From Pycnococcus provasolii (lineage: Eukaryota > Chlorophyta > Pseudoscourfieldiophyceae > Pseudoscourfieldiales > Pycnococcaceae): a stretch of 64,000 nucleotides of DNA. The DNA lies in contig OW568887.1 of NCBI GenBank assembly GCA_938743325.2, forward strand, positions 372,001-436,000, read 5' to 3'. The notes beneath the pieces are model-generated. The model had not been told where the DNA came from and ran no database searches. It was given only the letters and a program-made list of their open reading frames with translations. Positions 1-9,079 of this stretch are shown here, in pieces. The position numbers and the translations under genes are program-made. Each line of letters starts with the position of its first letter. Position 1 is the first letter of the stretch.

Positions 1-977
1 GGTTGCGCAGCAGCCATCCCATTGGAAAGTCGCGGCGCTCCCATTGGGCCGTCCGCCGCAGGTGCTGCCGCCACGGCAGCAGGAGCGGGCCGCGCATTTT
101 CCGATGGTTCTCTGCCTGCTCGCAGCGCGGCATTCTCCGCGAGCGCGTTGTTCAGCTGGGATTCCGCAGCCGCCAGACGCGACTCGAGCGTGCTCTTCTC
201 GTGCTCCAGCATCGCAATCTGCCCCTCCAGTGTAGAGAGATGCTCCTGCTTCCGACGTCGGCTTCTGCGTGCAGACTCGCGGTTGCTGAGCATGCGTCGC
301 TGCCTTCGCACGTCGACATTGCCGTCGGCATCCAGCTCGTCTTCCGTGTTCCCCGCCGAGTTGTCGCCATTGCTCACTGTTTGCCGTGGAGGTGGTGGCG
401 GAGGCGCCCCTCCTCTCATTCGGTTCGCGGCTGCCATGCTGTGCGAGGGTGGTGGGGGAGGTGGAGGAGGCGACGGCGTTCCTGCCACCGTGGGGGCAGC
501 ATTAACAGGCTCGGCGGTATTTGCAGCGCTCACGGCGAACTGCGCCATGGCAGCCGCGGCAGCCGCGGGGTGCTGCTGAAACATCTGCGGTGGCATACCA
601 CCTGGTGCCCAGCCAGGGAAGCCTGCAAACTGAGCAGGGTGCACGCCTGGCGGTCCGTAGTACGAGGCGTGCGGCGGTGCCGCCCCTGGGTGCAAACCTC
701 TTCCTGCAGCGGCGTTGGCGAACGCGGCGTATGCTGCCGCGGCGGCGTCACTCGGCGGTCCCGGCGGAGTTGGCGAGGCTGTCGCCGCCTGCTGCTGCGG
801 TGGTGGCGGCGGCATTGTGCCCTGCGTGTGTGGTGCTGCCATAGCCTGGTTGGGCGGTGCGTTTCCCGTCATGGCTGCGAGGCCTGGGGGCACCTGTCCC
901 GCCCCCGCGAGCGTTCCTAGCGACGGCACACGCTTGAGCCAGTCTTGGAACGCCGCTTCGCTGTCTGTGCGTCCCAT
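1..977 (-). CDS. bZIP transcription factor (partial, C-terminus beyond left edge)
   Basis: The minus-strand frame is open from the ATG at 977 to base 1, about 325 codons. After a Pro/Ala/Gly-rich N-terminal half comes a basic region with the bZIP signature: NRESARRSRRRKQ, Asn at about residue 232 and the diagnostic Arg eight residues on. Leucines follow at heptad spacing (three Leu, then Ala) in an acidic, Gln-rich coiled coil. Proteins of this family bind ACGT-type DNA sites as dimers in the nucleus, and the basic region most resembles plant-type bZIPs. The frame continues upstream of 977 as YSVDDIVGELWRMG up to an in-frame stop at about 1025. The true start may therefore lie in an upstream exon joined at an AG near 1014. 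The target genes cannot be inferred. Family assignment is firm; the start is not. Confidence 0.85.
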   Translation of the reverse strand, partial: MGRTDSEAAFQDWLKRVPSLGTLAGAGQVPPGLAAMTGNAPPNQAMAAPHTQGTMPPPPPQQQAATASPTPPGPPSDAAAAAYAAFANAAAGRGLHPGAAPPHASYYGPPGVHPAQFAGFPGWAPGGMPPQMFQQHPAAAAAAMAQFAVSAANTAEPVNAAPTVAGTPSPPPPPPPPSHSMAAANRMRGGAPPPPPPRQTVSNGDNSAGNTEDELDADGNVDVRRQRRMLSNRESARRSRRRKQEHLSTLEGQIAMLEHEKSTLESRLAAAESQLNNALAENAALRAGREPSENARPAPAAVAAAPAADGPMGAPRLSNGMAAAQ

Positions 978-2552
978 GCGCCAGAGCTCGCCGACAATGT
1001 CGTCGACACTGTAGTTGCGATTCATGTTCTTGAATGCTCACGAACGAAATGACTCACTCACGAAACGTGTGAAAGACGTTGATTGACGGAGAGAAACCTG
1101 AAGCAACGACGCTCTCCTTTCTTTCGCAAAGAAAAAAAGAAAAGAAAGAAAATCCAGCACAGGATGAAGAAAATCGGGACACACCACACCCAAAAAAGAA
1201 GAAAGATTTCTTTCAGAAAAAGCGAAGAAACACAAAGAAACACAAAGAAGTCTTTCAAGCCAAGAGAAAGTGAAGTCCTACCCAGATAAACTCCCGATGA
1301 ACTATGACAGATGTCTTCTTTGAGACAAAAAACAAACGCCAAAGAGGTTGCTGCTACAAGGCTGCTGCAAACTTAATGGCGAAACACAACACACGAAAAC
1401 TATGGCGCCTGCCTGCCTGATGACACCGTGGAGAGGGGCAATGGAGGGGGTTTCGTTGACGCGAAAAACCTGGGAAAAAGCCAGGTTTGCCCCTATAATA
1501 AAACAGAATATTCCGTAGGAAAAACTAAAAACCTTTCCTAGGGTGAATGGGGTGATGCATCGGGTGAGGTCGAGAAAAAGGCGAGCGATACTCTGGTTAT
1601 ATTTTCTAGCTTCTCTCTTTTTCCGAGACCGATCTGAAACTTTACCCTACCCTGCCTGGTGGGTAGACGCGTCCTGACGCTCGCGAAAAAGGACGACTCC
1701 TCAGGTGTCAGGAAAAACGAGATTAAAGATCCGCAGTTTGGAGGAAAAGGGAGTGGGAAATATGGTGCTGTAGCTGCTGCGTTCTTTTTTCTCTTTTTTT
1801 CTCTTTTTTTGGGAGGCATTGAAAAAAGGTTTTTTTTTGGCAGTTTGCAGTTTGCACCTTCGTTGTCGTAACCTCGTTGGGACCTCCTCGTTGTTGTGTT
1901 GTCTGTTGGTTAGGCTGGCATTCGTTCTCCTTCCCAAGCCACAACGGGCTACTTCCTACCAAGCAGCGTAGGGAGCGTTGAACCTAGCGTTGAAACACAA
2001 CGCGCGTGCTGTTTGTGTGTTTTTCTGGTTTTTTTTTTGTTTTTTTTGCGCAAAACTGCAGTGGGGCGGGGAGTGCGGTGATGTTATCAACTGCCCACTT
2101 TGCAGACTGGAAATGATAAGGACTAGAGATACGGGACGCGGCCTGACGCCTCGAGGCTAACCTACAGTGACAGTCCTCCACCTTGAGTGGAGTGGGGAAA
2201 GCGTGTGAGCGGCAACCCATCTCTTCGAATCTCCTGCTCCTCTTTTTTCTTTTCTTGCTCAGGCAGTCGCGCGCGCGTGCCAAGCAACAGTTATGTATCA
2301 AGGTTATGTATCACCGCATGGTGTGTAACTGTGAACGAAGGGAGGGAAAAAGGCGAAACCAAGAATCAGCAAAGGGAAAAGCAGAGGGAGGGAAAAAAAA
2401 AGAAAAAATGGATTGAAAATGATTAGGGTTAGGGTTAGGGTTAGGGTAGCGTTTCGGGTTTTCGTGTTTTCGGGTTTTTCGGTTTTCCAGAACTTTCGCC
2501 CCCACACCACAGAAACACAAAAACACAAAAAAACCAGCATCTCGCTCGCTCG
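978..2552. other. Intergenic region between divergent bZIP and FKBP genes
   Basis: No gene is supported here. About 1100-1270 and 2330-2410 are purine-rich on the plus strand (GAAAGAAA-type), which produces short ORFs on both strands. Stretches at 1780-1850 and 2020-2050 are pyrimidine-rich. A four-unit TTAGGG array lies about 110 bp before the FKBP start. An upstream exon of the bZIP gene could lie in the first few hundred bases. Confidence 0.6.
2423..2446 (+). repeat. Interstitial telomere-type repeat, (TTAGGG)4
   Basis: Four perfect TTAGGG units, ending 106 bp before the FKBP42-like start codon. One of several such arrays placed close to gene starts in this window. Confidence 0.95.
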
Positions 2553-3890
2553 ATGGCGGACGGCGATGGCGGCGAAGAAACGCCTGATAAGTTCGACGGT
2601 GGCGAAGAAGTCGCCACTCTCCCTCCTCCTCCTGCTCCAGCAAGCAAACCTACTCCTTCGTACACGCCAGGTGACTACTGGTCCGCCGCAACCCTGTGGA
2701 AAGCAGGAGGAGGCGCGCCGTGCCGAGGCCCGCCGTGGCGCAACCTCCGCGCGCCGTGGGAGTACGAATCGCCACTGCCGAGATGCAGGTCGCCGTGCGT
2801 CTGCGTCGACGGAGAAGGACTCGTGTGGAAACAAACCATACAGTACGGGCGAGATACCGAGGCGTTATCGGCTGATATGAAGGTCGCGTCGTTGGCAGGG
2901 GAGTCGTCAACATCGGAAACGATTGAGGAGGGGGATCGGCTGTGGGTGGACTACGACGGCATGCTCGAGGTGGACGGAACGCGGTTCGACCCACACCACG
3001 AACGACGGGAGCCGTGCCAGTTCATCGTAGGAAGCAGTCATCCGCCGAACCACACCGGATTCGTCAAAGGCGTCGCTTCCATGAAAAGAAACGAAACGGC
3101 GATCATATACGTACACTGGTCGCTCGGATACGGAATCGAAGGACACTTCTCGTTCCCGCACGTTCCCTCCAAAGCTAATCTCGTGTACGTCGTCACGCTG
3201 CGCAACTTCGAAAAGGAAAATGACGAAATCCCAAGACCGGACATGTTCTATGAGGAGCGCATCGAGCGTGCGGAGAGCAGAAGGCACTACGGCAACGAGA
3301 AGTTCGCGCGCGGAGACGTCGAGGGCGCGCTCGCGCAGTACGACGTCGCCAACTCGTACGTCAACGACGACATGCTCGTGCAGCTCGAGGGACGGCATCA
3401 GGCTGAGGTGATGCGAATAAAAATGCCGCTTGCATGCAATCGCTCGCTGTGCGCCTACAAGCTCGGGAAGCTGCATGAGTGCATCGGCTTTGCGAATGAG
3501 GTGGTCTGCCTGAGAGACGACGCCGAGGAGAGCGAGCAGTGGCTGAAAATGATCGAGGAGGTGCAGCCGCTGAAGCTCAAGGCGAGGTTCCGTCGCGCAA
3601 AGGCGCGATTTGACCTCGGGCAGATGGCTTCATGCAAGGAGGATATCGACTGGGTGCTCGCGCGTGAGCCGAACAATGCGGCGGTGCTCGCGCTGAATAA
3701 GGCGTGGGAAAAGGAAAGCCAGCAGATTGCCAGCGCGCAGAAAGATCTCGTTGGTGGACTGTTTGGGACCGCGGACGATGTTGCTGAGAACGCGTCGTGG
3801 TCGTCGCGCATCGGAGGTGCACTGGGTGCCGCTGCCACGAACGCCAAGGTGTGGTGGATGAGACGCAAAGATGCGATGTCGTCAAAGTAA
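2553..3890 (+). CDS. FKBP42/TWISTED DWARF 1-like immunophilin with TPR domain
   Basis: 445 residues. Residues about 126-219 form an FKBP-type fold containing GVASMKRNE and EGHFSFPHVPSKANL, closely matching the PPIase-like domain of plant FKBP42 (TWD1). Residues about 236-400 carry the TPR repeats (ERIERAESRRHYGNEKF start; later FRRAKARFDLGQM), which in this family bind HSP90. The C-terminus is basic and Trp-rich (WWMRRKD), in the position of the membrane-contact segment of FKBP42. Known relatives act as co-chaperones for membrane transporters such as ABCB proteins; this domain usually lacks full isomerase activity. The first 115 residues are low complexity, and the start could be later, for instance Met109. 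A TGTAA signal follows the stop. Confidence 0.85.
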   Translation: MADGDGGEETPDKFDGGEEVATLPPPPAPASKPTPSYTPGDYWSAATLWKAGGGAPCRGPPWRNLRAPWEYESPLPRCRSPCVCVDGEGLVWKQTIQYGRDTEALSADMKVASLAGESSTSETIEEGDRLWVDYDGMLEVDGTRFDPHHERREPCQFIVGSSHPPNHTGFVKGVASMKRNETAIIYVHWSLGYGIEGHFSFPHVPSKANLVYVVTLRNFEKENDEIPRPDMFYEERIERAESRRHYGNEKFARGDVEGALAQYDVANSYVNDDMLVQLEGRHQAEVMRIKMPLACNRSLCAYKLGKLHECIGFANEVVCLRDDAEESEQWLKMIEEVQPLKLKARFRRAKARFDLGQMASCKEDIDWVLAREPNNAAVLALNKAWEKESQQIASAQKDLVGGLFGTADDVAENASWSSRIGGALGAAATNAKVWWMRRKDAMSSK

Positions 3891-3898
3891 ATAGGCCT

Positions 3899-3903
3899 TG
3901 TAA
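3899..3903 (+). terminator. TGTAA poly(A) signal of the FKBP42-like gene
   Basis: TGTAA begins 8 bases after the stop. This is the standard polyadenylation signal of chlorophyte algae. Confidence 0.6.
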
Positions 3904-3950
3904 AAAATATTTATTGAATTAATATTCCAATAATAATGATTCAAGCAACT

Positions 3951-3955
3951 TTACA
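3951..3955 (-). terminator. TGTAA poly(A) signal of the acidic-tail gene
   Basis: TTACA on the plus strand reads TGTAA on the minus strand, 8 bases after the stop of the 3963-5885 gene. It lies only about 50 bp from the convergent FKBP signal. Confidence 0.55.
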
Positions 3956-3962
3956 ACTACCA

Positions 3963-5885
3963 CTACAAGCCTTTCTCCAACGCAGCGAGCATGTCGTCGA
4001 CGCTCCCCATTCTTCGATCGTCAACCTCTATGTCATCGTCATCTTCTTCGTCGTCGTCGTCGTCTTCTTCGTCGTCGTCATCGGCGGCGACATCGCCTGC
4101 AACCTGCTGGAGAGCCCCGGAGACCGCCTGCTCCAGCGCGGCGACGTCAACACCGCCATCTTCCTCATCCTCCTCATCTTCTTCAGAGTCCTCCATGTCC
4201 TCGTCATCATCACCGCCGTCGTCGTCGTCCTCCTCCTCCTCCTCTTCCTCCTCCTCCCGCTGCCGCCTTTGCATCTCATAAAGAGCACCAAGCTCGAGCA
4301 GATCCGCCGCCTCAACATCTGTGATACCTTCCTTCACCTCATCCAGTGGTAGCATCAGCGCTGCCCAAACCTCCGGCGTATCGGCGATGCCGCCCCCAGC
4401 CGAAACGATCGACGCAAGACGTGCCATGAAAGGCGCAGCCTTCTTCTTTTTGCCACGTTTCGCCTGTTCGCTCAGCCAGTTCACCACAGACTCTGTTGGC
4501 ATGACTGCCGCCCTTGCTATGCCCGCCGCAGCTTCCTGCTCGCCTACACCGCCACCCGCCGCCGCCACCATCGCCCTCGCGCGGACCGAAGCCTCCATCG
4601 CCGTGAACCACGACGATCCTCTCGTGCACTGAACACCTTGTCGCAGTGCCGCGGCAAAGCACAGAATCCACGCCGTTGCGGTCGCCATGCGAACAGCCTT
4701 GGCTACGTCCTGCGGCAATGTGTCAAACGTCGATCGGCCGTAGACGCGCACGGCCAGGCGCCTGGCGAGCGTCGAGTCCGCATCACTATCATCCACAGCG
4801 CGAGCTAGGCTGCCCAGGGTGGAGAGAATGGGCATCGCATCGTGCCCAAGTGCGTCCGCAATATCCACGCGCGTTGCCGCGGTTGCCCTTTCATCCCCAC
4901 TGAGCACTGCGCGCAAGCGAGCTTGCGCCAGCGCACGTAGCCCAGCACCCGTCGCGCGAATACCGGGTGCGGCGTGCTGGCGATGCAGTCGATGTAGACA
5001 GCGATGGAAGATGGCCACCGCCGCCGCCTCTTTCGCGTCGCCGTGGCGTGCGGCGCTAGCTCTCACCGTCGCGAGCGCGCATGCGCGTGCCAGCGCAGCA
5101 TCAGATTCAGCATCTTTTTCAGCGGACCGCATTTCACTCGAGCCGACGAGAGCCTGCAGGCGCACGTTTGCCGCACCGCGAGCCGCGGCGTTGGCCGCGT
5201 TGAGCAGGCCAAATGAACGCCTGCCGGTGGCGTGCGCTCCAAGTGTCCCAACGGCTGTGCACGAGCGAAGTGCCGCACATGCGTCGTCGTCGTCGTCACC
5301 ATCGGCGGCGGCGGCGGCGGCGGCTGCTGCTTTAAGCGACGCGTGCACCGCCCTAACTGCCGCCTGAGCAATCTCTTGCGTGACTGGTTGCCTGGCTAAC
5401 GCGACGGCCAGAGCGAGCTTTGCATCCTCTCCCACCTCGAGGAGCGCGGCAGCATTCTCCAGTCCAGCGTCCGTCGCTAGTGACGGTGTCACGCTCGCGC
5501 CGCCGTCGCCGTGAATATCCGAAGCTTTTGTCAGCAAAACGCCGTGTTCGTGTTCAAGCTTCTCAGTCACCGCGTCCGCGAGCAAGCTCACGTCGTCACC
5601 AAGCTGGCTCTTGACGTGCTCAGGCACGAGCGCCACCACCTTGTCAATCACACGCCGTGCCTCGTTTTGTGTGATGCGCGCTCCTGGAGCAAGCGTGGAC
5701 GCCACGAGTGCCGCGAGTTGGCGCACCACGGCAACATCGGCAGCAAGGGTAGCGGGGACCGACGACGACGCCAACCTTCGAGCCTTCTTCGACGAAGGAG
5801 CACCAACACTAACATCACCACCACTAACACTAACACCACCACTAACACCACCACCACCACCTCGGGCACTGCGACGCAACGGCAT
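3963..5885 (-). CDS. Unknown alanine-rich protein with long acidic C-terminal tail
   Basis: 640 residues, not recognised. It starts MPLRRSARG with a Gly/Ser-rich stretch and a short basic patch (SSKKARRLASS) that could be a nuclear signal. The body (about 45-540) is helical and Ala-rich with few low-complexity breaks. Residues about 545-625 are runs of Glu and Asp. The last residues (VDDRRMGSVDDMLAALEKGL) look like an ordered amphipathic helix. An acidic tail behind a helical body suits a histone- or ribosome-associated nuclear protein, but that is only inference from composition. The start ATG is good, with a TTAGGG array 120 bp upstream, and codon use matches the neighbours. Confidence 0.75.
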   Translation of the reverse strand: MPLRRSARGGGGGVSGGVSVSGGDVSVGAPSSKKARRLASSSVPATLAADVAVVRQLAALVASTLAPGARITQNEARRVIDKVVALVPEHVKSQLGDDVSLLADAVTEKLEHEHGVLLTKASDIHGDGGASVTPSLATDAGLENAAALLEVGEDAKLALAVALARQPVTQEIAQAAVRAVHASLKAAAAAAAAADGDDDDDACAALRSCTAVGTLGAHATGRRSFGLLNAANAAARGAANVRLQALVGSSEMRSAEKDAESDAALARACALATVRASAARHGDAKEAAAVAIFHRCLHRLHRQHAAPGIRATGAGLRALAQARLRAVLSGDERATAATRVDIADALGHDAMPILSTLGSLARAVDDSDADSTLARRLAVRVYGRSTFDTLPQDVAKAVRMATATAWILCFAAALRQGVQCTRGSSWFTAMEASVRARAMVAAAGGGVGEQEAAAGIARAAVMPTESVVNWLSEQAKRGKKKKAAPFMARLASIVSAGGGIADTPEVWAALMLPLDEVKEGITDVEAADLLELGALYEMQRRQREEEEEEEEEDDDDGGDDDEDMEDSEEDEEDEEDGGVDVAALEQAVSGALQQVAGDVAADDDDEEDDDDDEEDDDDIEVDDRRMGSVDDMLAALEKGL

Positions 5886-6005
5886 CGTTTCTCAAAAACG
5901 CGGTGAAATAAACACGCCCACGACAAATACAACCCGAAGGGCGGAGGGCGAAAAGGCTTTGTGGCGGCGGCGGAGAGGAGAGCAAGGGAGGGGAGGGGGA
6001 GCGGG

Positions 6006-6022
6006 TTAGGGTTAGGGTTAGG
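6006..6022 (+). repeat. Interstitial telomere-type repeat
   Basis: Nearly three TTAGGG units about 120 bp upstream of the minus-strand start at 5885. Confidence 0.9.
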
Positions 6023-6189
6023 ATTACCGGTTAGGGCTTGGCAAAGCAATCGGTATCTTAGGAAAGAAGAAGAAGATGATGACGGAACAGATTTATGCTG
6101 GCTGTGTCACACATATGCATCACCGCTCACGATGAGCTCACTTTATATAGTCAACTCGCGACGCGACGACCACAATTTCGTGGTGAAAA

Positions 6190-7833
6190 TTAATCCTCGT
6201 CGCCGCCCGCTGGGCCCTTGGGGCCGCCAGCCTGCTTGCTCATGATGAGCTGATCCACCTTCAGAACCGTCGTCGCAGCCTCCGTCGCGAGGCGGAGTGC
6301 CCACCACTTGGTCGTGTACAGGTCCACGAGCGGCGCAATGTCCTTTAGCGGTGCGCTTCCACCGCCCGACTCCGCGTCCACGTCAACGCCGATTCGCGCA
6401 CCGTCCGGGTTCGCGTGCGCGGCGTACAGCGCGCTGATCGTCGCGCTGGCGTCGTGGCCGCTCGTCTCGGCGAGGCACCGCGGCACCACCTCGAGCGCCG
6501 CCGCGAATTTGGCCGCAGGGTACCTCTCGAGGCCGCTGAGCTGTCGACCCCACACGCCAAGCCTCGTCGCCAGCTCCATCTCCGACGCGCCGCCCGCAGC
6601 CACGCGCCGCGCGTCGCGGCCGAGCGCCTTGAACGCGTTGATCCCGTCGTCGATCGCACGCTCGGCATCGTCCATGAGCGTGTCCGTGGCACCGCGCAGC
6701 ACGACTGTCGCGATCTTTCCCATCTTCTCGTCCTGCTGAAGCACAATCACGAGGCTTCCACCAATCTCACGCACGCTGCACTCCTTCGCGAATCCAATCT
6801 GGTCCGGCTGCGGCACCTCCACCTTCCCGAGAGCCGTCGCGCCCGTCGCGCGGCAGATGCGGCGCAGCTCGAACTTGGACTGGATCTTCACGAGCATGAT
6901 CTTGTACCTCTCGCAGAAGTGCAGGCACAGCTCACCCACGGGTCCTCCGGAGAAGACGAGCTTCACTCCGGCGTCCGCGAGTCCCTTGATGAGCGCATCT
7001 ACGCGCTCCTCCTCGCTGCGCGCGTACCCCTCGAGTTCCTCGCCGCTGTGCAGCAGCACGGTTCCTTTGGTTTCCGTCATCGCGAGGTCGAGTCCCTCGC
7101 TGTACACGGCAACCTTGGCGTTGTCGACTTGCAGCGTGCTTCCTTCGGGGTTTCGTCGGATCACGAGTCCTTGGATCACCTGGCTGCTCGAGAGTCCCGA
7201 GCCGACCACCTTGGCGATGCGCACGTCGTCGACGCGAAAGTTGTGCGGGTTCTTGGGGCAGACGGCTATGCACGCCTCTGCGGTGAGCTTGGCGAGCGTG
7301 TGGTGGTATCCGTACTGCTTGGTCGCGATGGCGGTCGCGAGCGCGCCTGAAACGGCTTCGATGTTGAAGACGTCGAGTGACTCCGATCCGGGCAGCACGA
7401 GTTCGTCAAGGATTTCGAGCGCACGTGCGCACGCCTTTTCGTATCCCGCGGCGATCTCGACGGGGTGCAGACCGTCGTGTATGAGCGCCTCGGAGTTGGC
7501 GAGCAGTTCCGACGCCAAGGAGACGACAAAGTTCGTTCCATCCCCTAGTTCCCTTTCCATGGTTTCGGCGGCGTACACGATCATCTTCGCCGCTGGGTGA
7601 ACGATTTCCATCTCCGTGACGATGGTAGCGGCATCAGACGTGACGAAGAGTTTGTCGAGGTGGTTGATGACCATTTTGTTGCGTCCGTGTGGCCCTAGCG
7701 AGGAACGCGTGCACGTGCCTAAGGCTTTGCACGCTTCGATATTACGCAGCACAGCTTCTTCGAGACCCGTGATATGCTTGTGTCCATCCTTCAGCATGCT
7801 CTGCAAGCCGTACGGCATGCCCTGAGACGACAT
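6190..7833 (-). CDS. CCT8: T-complex protein 1 subunit theta (CCT8)
   Basis: 547 residues, the usual length for this subunit, counting from MSSQGMPYGLQ at 7833. The frame is open 43 codons further but has no ATG there and is low complexity. Group II chaperonin motifs are present: RSSLGPHGRNKMV with the theta-type continuation INHLDKLFVTSDAATI, and GDGTNFVV in the ATP pocket (theta has Asn where most subunits have Thr). CCT8 is one of eight subunits of the cytosolic TRiC ring that folds actin, tubulin and WD40 proteins such as the CDH1 encoded later in this window. Confidence 0.97.
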   Translation of the reverse strand: MSSQGMPYGLQSMLKDGHKHITGLEEAVLRNIEACKALGTCTRSSLGPHGRNKMVINHLDKLFVTSDAATIVTEMEIVHPAAKMIVYAAETMERELGDGTNFVVSLASELLANSEALIHDGLHPVEIAAGYEKACARALEILDELVLPGSESLDVFNIEAVSGALATAIATKQYGYHHTLAKLTAEACIAVCPKNPHNFRVDDVRIAKVVGSGLSSSQVIQGLVIRRNPEGSTLQVDNAKVAVYSEGLDLAMTETKGTVLLHSGEELEGYARSEEERVDALIKGLADAGVKLVFSGGPVGELCLHFCERYKIMLVKIQSKFELRRICRATGATALGKVEVPQPDQIGFAKECSVREIGGSLVIVLQQDEKMGKIATVVLRGATDTLMDDAERAIDDGINAFKALGRDARRVAAGGASEMELATRLGVWGRQLSGLERYPAAKFAAALEVVPRCLAETSGHDASATISALYAAHANPDGARIGVDVDAESGGGSAPLKDIAPLVDLYTTKWWALRLATEAATTVLKVDQLIMSKQAGGPKGPAGGDED

Positions 7834-8185
7834 GATTGAGCGGCTGAGCTTGACCTGATTCGGGTGAAGTGATCTCTCTCTTGGAGGAGAAGAATGAAAA
7901 AGCAAGCACTTGTTGTTGTGTGTGCTGGAATGGAGGGGGAAGGGGAAGGGGGGGAAACCCAAAGGGGGTTGGAAACCAATGCACAGGGGGAATGACCTAA
8001 ACTGAAAACGGAGGCTCGACCTGGATGGAGGGCGCTGGGGAAAAAAGAGAGGCCGCGGGAACGTTCTCCCTCCCTCCCTCGCGAGGAGTCAGTCCCGAAT
8101 AAAGACGTTCACCCAGGGAGGGACTCAGTCTGCCAGTGCAACCTATTTTATAGTAGTGTCTTGGAGGTGGGGTGGGCCAGCAGGG

Positions 8186-8227
8186 TTAGGGTTAGGGTTA
8201 GGGTTAGGGTTCGGGCTAGGGTTAGGG
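8186..8227 (+). repeat. Interstitial telomere-type repeat, seven units
   Basis: Four perfect TTAGGG units, then TTCGGG, CTAGGG and a final TTAGGG, about 350 bp upstream of the CCT8 start. Confidence 0.95.
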
Positions 8228-8577
8228 CTTGTGCTTGTGCTTTGCCGCCGGCATAAAAGGGTTGGTCTCTGTTCTCTGTCTGGTGCCGTGGTTGGTCTCA
8301 ATGGTCTGTTGCTGTGGTCTGTTGCCGTCGTCTGTTGCCGTCGCTGTGGTCTGTTGCCGTGGAGGTTTACCGTCGTCTGTAGGTCTGTTGCCGTGATCTG
8401 GTGGTCTATTTCCGTCGTTTGGTCGGTGTTGGTCTGTTGTGTGCCACCCTGACCACCCGAACTAAGAGTAACTAACCTTAAGGTTATGTAGTACTACCTA
8501 TCGTGGTCTACTGTACCAGTAGGATTGTCCCGAGAATTGTACCAGCCTAAAGAAACAGTATCCCTTTTAGGCCGGCT

Positions 8578-8602
8578 GGGACCATAAAACCTTTATGGTC
8601 CC
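8578..8602. repeat. Perfect 11-bp hairpin with 3-nt loop
   Basis: GGGACCATAAA, ACC, then TTTATGGTCCC. A second block outside it (TAGGCC on the left, GGCCTTA on the right) nearly extends the stem. Function unknown. Confidence 0.8.
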
Positions 8603-9079
8603 GGCCTTAGGGGTGAGGCCTAACCTTAATAGACTAATAAAACGGATAGGTTAAGCTTATTACCCGGGTAGTAGTTGGTACGACGAGCAGACTGACACGA
8701 AGAAACAGGCTCTCCTCACATACTTACCTATTTTGGTCTATTTGGTAGTTGGTACGATGCGCTGGCAGGTTGGGACTTGGGACCCACCCCATGCATTTGA
8801 GGGAGAGGATCCAGGTTCTTGAAAGGGTCTGGAGAGGCTCGTCCGATGGAACATCCCGATGGGCCGCCATTCCCATCATATCCTCATCGGCATCGGTTTT
8901 CATCGGGATTATCGTCGGATTCTTTCATCTCGATTCTTCCAACATACATACAGTATTTTTCATTTTCCGCTACCTCCGATTGATTAGATACATATCAGTG
9001 TACATCTTGTGTATCTTGTACATATCAGTGTCTCGTGTCTCATTGTCCTTTGGCCTGAACATATTATTGGCCTTAACAT

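Larger units (their letters stand above)
7834..9079. other. Intergenic region with TTAGGG array, GTCTGTTGCCGT repeats and a hairpin
   Basis: No coding region is supported. It holds a seven-unit TTAGGG-type array, an imperfect tandem of GTCTGTTGCCGT-like units at about 8280-8440, and a perfect 11-bp hairpin at 8578-8602. From 8870 to 8990 there is a stretch rich in CATCGG and then AT-rich sequence leading to the EF-hand gene. Confidence 0.6.

Noticed and set aside
6415-7350. Plus-strand frame of 311 codons opposite CCT8
   Set aside because: CCT8 is unambiguous on the minus strand; this frame is Arg/Leu/His-rich and matches nothing.
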